A DNA stretch of 6,955 nt from assembly GCA_016927675.1 (NCBI GenBank), contig JAFGMF010000182.1, positions 1 through 6,955 of the forward strand. Direction: 5' to 3'. Of this stretch, positions 1-6,291 are shown one piece after another. This DNA comes from Candidatus Cloacimonadota bacterium. GTDB lineage: Bacteria > Cloacimonadota > Cloacimonadia > Cloacimonadales > TCS61. How positions within the stretch are numbered: the first letter of the stretch is position 1; the number at the start of each line of letters is the position of its first letter. The position numbers and the translations under genes were made by a program. The notes under the pieces are model-generated. The model ran no database searches and was not told the origin of the DNA. It was given only the letters and a program-made list of their open reading frames with translations.

Positions 1-1
1 A

Positions 2-421
2 GAGCTTTCTCCTATCAGCGTTGAATTAACTTATGGGCTGGAGCGGATTGCCATGTATATTCAGAAAGTGGATGATTTCAAGAAAATCCGCTGGAATGAA
101 AACACAGAATATGGCGACCTATTTCTAGAACGGGAAATAGAATTTTCCGAGTATAATTTCAAGTCGGCATCGGTAAAATCATTGTTAACATCATTTAATG
201 ATCATGAAAAACAGGTTTTTAATCTTATTGATGCTGAGCTTGTTTATCCAGCATATGATCTGATCCTGAAATGTTCTCATCTGTTCAATCTGCTGGACGC
301 CCGAGGAGTTATCAGCGTAACAGAACGGGCTGCATATATAGCAAGGATCAGGAAAATGGCAAAAGAATGTGCTTTGCACTATCTTAAGAAGTTTGATCCC
401 CGAGAGGAAAGGGCAGTTTGA
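2..421 (+). CDS. glyQ: Glycyl-tRNA synthetase alpha subunit, C-terminal half (5' end outside window)
   Basis: This is the catalytic alpha chain of the bacterial alpha2beta2 glycyl-tRNA synthetase, a cytoplasmic class II enzyme that activates glycine with ATP and charges tRNA-Gly together with the beta chain (GlyS). The reading frame is open from base 2, so the gene enters from the left edge. The 139 visible residues are about half of the roughly 290-300 usual for GlyQ. The recognisable GlyQ block is SVELTYGLERIAMYIQ at 17-64, whose GLER is class II motif 3 with its ATP-contacting Arg. It is followed by YGDLFLEREIEFSEYNF and, near the C-terminus, the conserved FNLLDARGVISVTERAAYI. The protein ends in REERAV and stops at 419-421, so it is not an alpha-beta fusion. 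glyS does not follow; the next gene overlaps the stop by 4 nt. An ATG at 53 is internal, not the start, because conserved family sequence continues upstream of it. Confidence 0.96.
   Translation, partial: ELSPISVELTYGLERIAMYIQKVDDFKKIRWNENTEYGDLFLEREIEFSEYNFKSASVKSLLTSFNDHEKQVFNLIDAELVYPAYDLILKCSHLFNLLDARGVISVTERAAYIARIRKMAKECALHYLKKFDPREERAV
404..413 (+). promoter_or_regulatory. Ribosome binding site supporting the TTG start of the kinase gene
   Basis: The sequence GAGGAAAGGG lies inside the last codons of glyQ. Its GAGG core ends 10 nt before the TTG at 418. It is the main reason to accept TTG as the start, since the next in-frame ATG (residue 29) would delete the N-terminal hydrophobic segment and has no comparable site. 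Confidence 0.6.
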
Positions 422-2385
422 AGCAAGTTCTATTCTTCTTGTTTATAATTGGCAGTATTCTTCTTGACTGCGATGAAAAGCTGATCCAATTGAAAGAAGA
501 TATGCAGGCTGCAGATGGAACTGAAAAAACAGAGTCGCTGATCAAACTTGCAGAGTATTATCGGGAGATTGATATAAATATTTCGTTGAATTATAGCAGT
601 CAAGCACTTGATCTGGCAAGAAAACTGGGTTCTCAAAAGGATGAAATCTCTGCCATGCTTTCTCTTGCTGACAACTATCTGGAAATGGGAGATTATGTTA
701 AGGTAATTGAACATCTGGAGTCTGCCAGAAAGTTGGCTGTATTACTAAATAATCCATATTCAGATATTGAGTTATATAAATTTTATGCAAAATTCCAGTC
801 GAGTCTTGGAAATCATCAGAAATCCAATGAATATTATTTCAAAGTCCTGGATCTTGCCAAAGAAACAGACGATCGAAAATTGATTGCTCAAGTTTCTCAG
901 AATATCGGGGTAAATTACAGGTATTTAAAAGTATATTCCGAATCTATGGTTTATCAGGAACAGGCATTGCAGATCTATGAAGAGTTGGATAACTATGCCG
1001 GTATTTCCAGTACTTTGATCTCCATCGGTAAGAACTGGATGAACCTGAATGATCACGAGCGCGCTATGACATTCAGTTTCAAAGCCCTGGAATTAAGTAA
1101 AGAACATAATGATTACTGGACTGAATCAATAGCCTGTAATGATATTGCCTGGAATTATTTGCAACTCGGCGATATTGAACAGGCGATTCATTACAATAAA
1201 CAGGCTTATGAGATCAGATTGAACAATGAGATCACCGCAATGGCAGGAAGCTCTGCCATTAATATCGGGAAGATATATCTTGAGCAGAAGAAATTTAAAA
1301 CGGCTGAATATTATTTTGAACTTGCTCTTGAACATCTAAAAGGCTACTCATCGCAGGCAGTAAATAAACTCCGGGAAGATTGCTATTTCAACCTTTCAGG
1401 AGTTGCCGAACAGCGGAATGAAAATGAGAAAGCTCTTCAGTATTACAAGAAACACATTGCGATCCGGGATTCACTTGATAGATTGAACAATTACCGCAAA
1501 CTGACAGAATTGCAGACCCGCTATGAAGTTGAGAAGATTGAAAAGGAAAATGAGTTGCTGATTGAGATCCAGCAATTGGATCTGAACAGACAGAAAACAA
1601 TAATCTATGGGTTTGCGATCATATTTCTGCTGAGTATCCTGCTGATCTTTTTTATCCTGAATCGATATCGACTTAAGCATCTGCAGAATGAAGACCTGGC
1701 TCGGATCAACCAGAAGCTTAACCAGGAGATAGATGAACGAGTAAAAATCGAAAAAATTCTTAATGCTCATCAGGAACATGTGAAATTGATAAACAAGATC
1801 CTCAGGCACGATCTGGCCAATGACCTGTCGGTAATGAAAAGCGGGGTCAACGTTTTTTTGAAAACAAAAGATGAGAAAATTCTCGAAGAAACACATCGCC
1901 GGATCGATAAAAGTGTTCAGTTGATCAATCGGATGCGGGAATTCGAGAAGTTCATGACAGCCCATTCTCATCTCAAGGTTTATCAGATCAGCAAAATCGT
2001 GGAACAGATCAGACGGAGTTATCCTGCTACCGGAATTACTTTGAGGGGTGAATGTGAAGTGATGGCAGACGAGACAATCGATTCTGTCTTTGAAAATATT
2101 ATCAGTAATGCAATTGTCCATGGGGATTGTGAAAAAATTGAAATTGATAGTACACCCGAGGATGAATATTGTAAAATTATGATCACCAATAATGGCAGAA
2201 AAATACCTGATAATGTAGGAGAGCATATTTTCGAAGAGGGATTTTCATCAGGTAAAACCGGCAACACCGGATTAGGGCTTTTCATTGTCAGGAAAGCAGT
2301 CGAGAGTTACGGCGGTGAAGTAACTCTGGATAATAATCAGCCGGGGAATGTAGTTTTTGCGATCAAGCTTCGCAGGGCAATCTAA
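418..2385 (+). CDS. Membrane sensor histidine kinase with N-terminal TPR sensor domain
   Basis: A 655-residue membrane kinase expected to autophosphorylate on His and pass the phosphate to an unseen response regulator. Residues 4-16 are a hydrophobic signal or anchor. About eight TPR units with a 40-residue period fill roughly 37-352, starting near 44, 83, 123, 162, 202, 242, 282 and 325. A charged coiled coil (355-392), one membrane helix (394-414) and a second coiled coil (418-455) lead to the kinase core. The H box is ILRHDLANDL with phospho-acceptor His464; HDxxN also fits the HisKA phosphatase motif. The N box is FENIISNAIVHG (558-569, Asn560 and Asn564), the F box region FEEGFSSG (605-612) and the G2 box GNTGLGLF (615-622). 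The G1 box is NNGRKIP (591-597), with Asn where DxGxG has Asp. The topology implies an outside TPR domain and an inside kinase. There is no receiver domain. The TTG start overlaps the glyQ stop, pointing to translational coupling. The ligand is unknown. The kinase call is secure; the exact start is less so. Confidence 0.93.
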   Translation: MKQVLFFLFIIGSILLDCDEKLIQLKEDMQAADGTEKTESLIKLAEYYREIDINISLNYSSQALDLARKLGSQKDEISAMLSLADNYLEMGDYVKVIEHLESARKLAVLLNNPYSDIELYKFYAKFQSSLGNHQKSNEYYFKVLDLAKETDDRKLIAQVSQNIGVNYRYLKVYSESMVYQEQALQIYEELDNYAGISSTLISIGKNWMNLNDHERAMTFSFKALELSKEHNDYWTESIACNDIAWNYLQLGDIEQAIHYNKQAYEIRLNNEITAMAGSSAINIGKIYLEQKKFKTAEYYFELALEHLKGYSSQAVNKLREDCYFNLSGVAEQRNENEKALQYYKKHIAIRDSLDRLNNYRKLTELQTRYEVEKIEKENELLIEIQQLDLNRQKTIIYGFAIIFLLSILLIFFILNRYRLKHLQNEDLARINQKLNQEIDERVKIEKILNAHQEHVKLINKILRHDLANDLSVMKSGVNVFLKTKDEKILEETHRRIDKSVQLINRMREFEKFMTAHSHLKVYQISKIVEQIRRSYPATGITLRGECEVMADETIDSVFENIISNAIVHGDCEKIEIDSTPEDEYCKIMITNNGRKIPDNVGEHIFEEGFSSGKTGNTGLGLFIVRKAVESYGGEVTLDNNQPGNVVFAIKLRRAI

Positions 2386-2387
2386 GG
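2384..2387 (+). promoter_or_regulatory. Ribosome binding site for ABC subunit 1 (GTG start)
   Basis: AAGG overlaps the TAA stop of the kinase gene (TAAGGT) and ends 7 nt before the GTG at 2395. It supports the GTG start. The next in-frame Met is about residue 34, which would cut away most of TM1. Confidence 0.5.
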
Positions 2388-2394
2388 TATATCT

Positions 2395-4143
2395 GTGAAT
2401 ACCTTTGCCAAAATAAATCCCATACTTAAACGTAACTGGTTCAAAATAGTACTGGGTTTACTGTTGATAATTCTGGTTGACATACTGCAGCTCATGGTTC
2501 CCAAGATCATGCAGATTGCAATTGACAAACTCAGAATCCCCGGATTTACCCAATCAGATCTGTTCCGCTATTCACTGATGATCTTCCTGATAGCCATCGG
2601 CATAGCTTTGATCAGATTTTTATGGCGATTATTACTTATTGGCTGTGCCTGGATCACTGATCGAGATCTGCGGCAATTGTATTATGATCACCTTCTTTCC
2701 CTGTCAAAAAACTTCTTCAATCGGGCAAAAACCGGTGACTTGATGGCCTATGCCACCAATGATCTCAATGCCGTGCGAATGCTGGTCGGTTTCGGACTTG
2801 TCATCATCGTGGATATTGCGGTTTTTACAATTGCATCCTTATTTTTCATGATCAGAATAAACCTGCGGTTAACCTTGTATGCCATTTTACCCATGCCGGT
2901 ACTTACCTTGATCATCATCATATTCGGAAGAAAGATCCATTATCATTTCAAAAGGGTGCAGACAACGTTTTCCCAGCTTTCCGGAATAGTACAGGAAAGC
3001 ATTTCCGGGATCAGGGTGATCAAGGCTTTCGGCCAGGAAGAAGCTGAGCAGGATAAAGTGTCACAATCAGCTTATGGTTATGTGAAGGATAACATTGCAT
3101 TGGTGAAGATCTTCGGGATGTTCCATCCTTTTCTGTTCCTGATCATAGCCATGAGTATGGGAATAGTATTGATTTTCGGCGGCGAATATACCATGCTCAA
3201 AGAAATATCAATGGGAGAATTCATTGCCTTCTTTTCCTATCTTGGTATGTTCGTCTGGCCGATGATTGCCATCGGCTGGTTCGTCAATCTGTACCAGCGG
3301 GGAACGGCATCTCTCAACAGACTTAATTCAATTTTCGAAATAGAGCCTGAGGTCAAAGATGAAAATCCCGATTTTGATATTACCGGAATCAACGGGAAAA
3401 TTGAGCTAAAAGATCTTCATTTTTCCTATAACGAAGGCTCGGCTATATTCAAAGGGATGTCATTCTCAGTGAATCAGGGAGAAACACTGGCAGTGGTTGG
3501 AAGAACCGGATGTGGAAAAACTACACTGATTGACCTGATCACCCGGGTATATAATCCGCCTGGAGATTCTGTCTTTATTGATGATCATGAATTATACGAA
3601 ATACCTTTGGCCGTTCTTCGAGAAAATATTGTCACCGTTCCTCAGGAAATTTTCCTTTTTTCTGATTCGATCGCCGATAATATCAGTTTGAGTAATCCAG
3701 ACAGCGAACGTCATCTTGTGGAAGAAGCTGCCAGATATGCCCAGGTCTATGAAGATATTGTCTCTTTTGAAAAAGGGTTTGATACAGTAATCGGAGAACG
3801 GGGAGTTACCCTTTCTGGCGGACAGAAACAGCGGATAGCGATCGCACGGGCGTTATTGACTAATCCGAAAATCCTGATCCTGGATGATGCTCTTTCTGCG
3901 GTTGACACCAAGACTGAGAAGCAGATTCTTGATCAGCTGATCACTCTTCGCAGGAACAAGACAACTATAATAATAGCACACAGGATCTCTGCTCTGCAGC
4001 ATGCTGATAAGGTGATAGTCCTTGATGCCGGCAATATAATCGAAACGGGAACTCATGCAGAATTACTGGAAACAGGTGGGATCTATCGCGATCTTTACGA
4101 AAAGCAGCAGATTGAAGAGCGACTGAAAGCAGAGGATGATTAA
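2395..4143 (+). CDS. ABC exporter half-transporter, degenerate-site subunit (BmrC/YheI or MdlA-like)
   Basis: A 582-residue half-transporter of the inner membrane: six membrane helices (about 1-310) followed by an ATPase domain (about 335-575). Helices lie near 15-38, 55-78, 130-152, 156-175, 245-265 and 275-300. ATPase motifs are A-loop Tyr in LHFSYNEG, Walker A GRTGCGKT (369-376, Lys375), Q-loop Gln417, an intact LSGGQ signature (473-477), Walker B ILILDD (493-498), D-loop SAVD (501-504) and switch His529. The residue after Walker B is Asp498, not the usual catalytic Glu. In heterodimeric exporters (TM287 of TM287/288, BmrC of BmrCD) this substitution marks the subunit that builds the non-hydrolytic site. 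The next gene, 2 nt downstream, supplies the complementary features, so the two very likely work as one heterodimer. Length and features match BmrC/YheI. Substrate unknown; multidrug or lipid-like export is a family-level guess. The start is GTG. Confidence 0.94.
   Translation: MNTFAKINPILKRNWFKIVLGLLLIILVDILQLMVPKIMQIAIDKLRIPGFTQSDLFRYSLMIFLIAIGIALIRFLWRLLLIGCAWITDRDLRQLYYDHLLSLSKNFFNRAKTGDLMAYATNDLNAVRMLVGFGLVIIVDIAVFTIASLFFMIRINLRLTLYAILPMPVLTLIIIIFGRKIHYHFKRVQTTFSQLSGIVQESISGIRVIKAFGQEEAEQDKVSQSAYGYVKDNIALVKIFGMFHPFLFLIIAMSMGIVLIFGGEYTMLKEISMGEFIAFFSYLGMFVWPMIAIGWFVNLYQRGTASLNRLNSIFEIEPEVKDENPDFDITGINGKIELKDLHFSYNEGSAIFKGMSFSVNQGETLAVVGRTGCGKTTLIDLITRVYNPPGDSVFIDDHELYEIPLAVLRENIVTVPQEIFLFSDSIADNISLSNPDSERHLVEEAARYAQVYEDIVSFEKGFDTVIGERGVTLSGGQKQRIAIARALLTNPKILILDDALSAVDTKTEKQILDQLITLRRNKTTIIIAHRISALQHADKVIVLDAGNIIETGTHAELLETGGIYRDLYEKQQIEERLKAEDD
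4131..4135 (+). promoter_or_regulatory. Ribosome binding site for ABC subunit 2
   Basis: AGAGG in the last codons of ABC subunit 1 ends 10 nt before the ATG at 4146. It favours 4146 over the in-frame ATG at 4158. The 2-nt gap between the genes suggests coupled translation of the two subunits. Confidence 0.45.
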
Positions 4144-4145
4144 TC

Positions 4146-6263
4146 ATGCGGCAATTTATGCACGGCACTGAAGATGATCTAAAATCAAGGATCTATGATA
4201 AAGAGCTGTTCCGCCGGCTGATCGCCTATCTAAAGCCATATCTGCTGCTGGTTGTGATTTCTTTTCTTCTATTAATGATGATCGCTGCTGCAGAACTTGC
4301 CATGCCCTATGTAACAAAACTGGCAGTCGACGAAGTGATTACCTCTAATCAAAACCTGATAATTTTCGATGATTCCAATGACGCTGAAGATTTCAGAGAA
4401 CGGTATTCAAGGGTTCGTTTCAAGCAGTTCGAATACGAAGATAGAATCTATTTTCTCTTTTCTAATACCAGGATGAATTATTTTGCTCCGGAAGAGATAG
4501 CTGAGCTGGAAAATCAAGCAAGGTTTGAAAAGAAAATAGCTTTACTCGAGAATAAAGAGTCGATAAAAAAACTGCTTGGGGATGATAATTTTCTGGTTAT
4601 ATCAGCGGATCAGATAGCAGTTCAGACTGATGTGATGCAGGAATTGCGGGATTCTGGTATATTGAGTGCAGGTGAATTAAGATCCATCCGAAGTAAAGAC
4701 TTACACAAGTTAAAGATATTTGGTATGATCTTTTTCGGGATCGTTGTGATTCAATTCATTTTAACATATTTTCAAATCTATACGATCAATTATGCAGCTC
4801 AGCATGCCATGTATGATCTGCGGATGGACCTTTTTCAGCGCCTGGAAAAGATGCCCTTATCTTTTTTCGATAAAAATCCCGTCGGACGTCTGGTCACCAG
4901 GATAACCAACGACATCAGAGCTCTCGACGAGATGCTCTCTGCCGGGTTGATCAAGCTTATTCAGGATATTCTGGTAATGATAGGCATTCTGGTCATGATG
5001 TTCATTCTCAACTGGAAACTGGCATTGGTTACTTATGCAATTTTACCTTTTCTGATAATACTCCTGATCGTGTTCAAAAATAAGATCAGAGTAGTCTACC
5101 GGGTTGTTCGCAAGAAAATTGCCGCGATCAACGCTACCTTGTCTGAAGATATTTCCGGGGTAAAGATCATTCAGATTTTCAACCAGTATAATCGCAAAAA
5201 GAGGGAATTTTCCAGAATTAATAATGAATACTATCAGGCTTCTCTGAAACAGATGCGGATTTATGCGTCATTTCGCCCGGTTATCCATTCAACCCGTCGG
5301 ATCGCTTTAGCCCTGATCCTCTGGTACGGGGGTGGTCAGATCATGCAGAATCTGCTTACCCTGGGTGTGTTCATGGCTTTCTTCAGTTATATGGACAGAT
5401 TTTTCGAACCGATCGATCAGCTTAGTGAAAAATTCAATATTCTGCAGGCAGCGATGTCAGGTGCAGAGAGGATATTCGATTTGAAAGATAAGCCGATAGA
5501 AGATTATCAGCTTGAAAAGAAAACGGGTAACAGGTTTAGAGGTGAGATTGAATTCAGGAATGTCTGGCTCAGATATAATGACCATGAAGATGTTCTTAAA
5601 AATATTTCCTTTAAAATCAAATCCGGCGAGAAAGTTGCCCTGGTTGGTCATACAGGTTCCGGAAAAACTTCGATCATCAGTCTGATCTCGGGTTTGTATC
5701 CTTTTCAGAAAGGCGAGATCCTGATTGATGGAAAAAGCATTCGGGATTATTCGTTACAGGATCTTCGCAGAAACATAGGAATCGTTCAACAGGATGTATT
5801 TCTGTTTACCGGAACTATCAGGGATAATATCGCTCTGAATAATTCTCTGATAGAGGATAAGGAGATCAGACAAGTCAGCAGATATGTGAATGTTGATGAA
5901 TTCATTGATTCTCTCCCGCAGCAGTACGAAGAACCGGTAATGGAAAGAGGGGCTACTTTTTCGGTAGGTCAGAGACAGTTGATTGCCTTTGCCCGTGTAC
6001 TGGCTTACGATCCTGCTATTTTTGTTCTGGATGAAGCAACATCCAATATTGATACTGAAACCGAGATCCTGATTCAGGATGCCTTGAAGAAATTGATGGA
6101 GAACCGTACATCGATAATCATTGCCCACAGGTTATCAACAATTCAGCATGTTGACAGGATAATCGTGATGCATAAAGGTGAGATCCGAGAAGAAGGCTCT
6201 CATCAGGAACTGCTTGCCAAAGAAGGATTATATTACGATCTCTACAGATTACAGTACACTTGA
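4146..6263 (+). CDS. ABC exporter half-transporter, catalytic subunit with outward-facing insert (BmrD/YheH-like)
   Basis: A 705-residue half-transporter, over 100 residues longer than a typical one (about 580-600). TM1 is near 32-54. A polar, charged stretch at about 66-186 (4341-4703) separates it from TM2 (190-214); the other helices are near 268-290, 291-312, 378-398 and 402-425. In this fold the TM1-TM2 loop faces outward, so the insert should form an extracytoplasmic domain. The ATPase domain (about 470-705) has A-loop Tyr in VWLRYNDH, Walker A GHTGSGKT (501-508, Lys507), Q-loop Gln549, signature FSVGQ (605-609) in place of LSGGQ, Walker B IFVLDE (625-630) with catalytic Glu630, D-loop SNID and switch His661. 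The changed signature complements the Asp498 change in the upstream subunit: its Walker A/B and Glu630 pair with the partner's intact LSGGQ in the hydrolytic site. The same length asymmetry and TM1-TM2 extension are known from BmrD/YheH. Substrate unknown. Confidence 0.94.
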   Translation: MRQFMHGTEDDLKSRIYDKELFRRLIAYLKPYLLLVVISFLLLMMIAAAELAMPYVTKLAVDEVITSNQNLIIFDDSNDAEDFRERYSRVRFKQFEYEDRIYFLFSNTRMNYFAPEEIAELENQARFEKKIALLENKESIKKLLGDDNFLVISADQIAVQTDVMQELRDSGILSAGELRSIRSKDLHKLKIFGMIFFGIVVIQFILTYFQIYTINYAAQHAMYDLRMDLFQRLEKMPLSFFDKNPVGRLVTRITNDIRALDEMLSAGLIKLIQDILVMIGILVMMFILNWKLALVTYAILPFLIILLIVFKNKIRVVYRVVRKKIAAINATLSEDISGVKIIQIFNQYNRKKREFSRINNEYYQASLKQMRIYASFRPVIHSTRRIALALILWYGGGQIMQNLLTLGVFMAFFSYMDRFFEPIDQLSEKFNILQAAMSGAERIFDLKDKPIEDYQLEKKTGNRFRGEIEFRNVWLRYNDHEDVLKNISFKIKSGEKVALVGHTGSGKTSIISLISGLYPFQKGEILIDGKSIRDYSLQDLRRNIGIVQQDVFLFTGTIRDNIALNNSLIEDKEIRQVSRYVNVDEFIDSLPQQYEEPVMERGATFSVGQRQLIAFARVLAYDPAIFVLDEATSNIDTETEILIQDALKKLMENRTSIIIAHRLSTIQHVDRIIVMHKGEIREEGSHQELLAKEGLYYDLYRLQYT

Positions 6264-6291
6264 TTGATCCGGATTTTCCAACCCTTGAATT

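Noticed and set aside
418..474. Possible lipoprotein signal in the kinase, with Cys18 after ILLD
   Set aside because: Asp directly before the Cys does not fit a lipobox (Gly, Ala or Ser expected), and the protein already has an internal membrane helix. It is better read as a plain signal or anchor.
1471..2226. 251-codon minus-strand open frame within the kinase gene
   Set aside because: It lies opposite the membrane helix and kinase core. Its Phe/Ile/Cys-rich translation looks like an antisense shadow.
2395..6263. Reading the two ABC genes as a recent tandem duplication
   Set aside because: The subunits differ in length, signature and catalytic residue and show no long nucleotide identity by eye. 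They are old, specialised paralogues.
6264..6291. Possible bidirectional terminator between the convergent genes
   Set aside because: Only an 8-base palindrome (ATCCGGAT, 6266-6273) and very short pairings are present, with no real stem-loop followed by a T run. Termination may lie within the opposing gene or be Rho-dependent.
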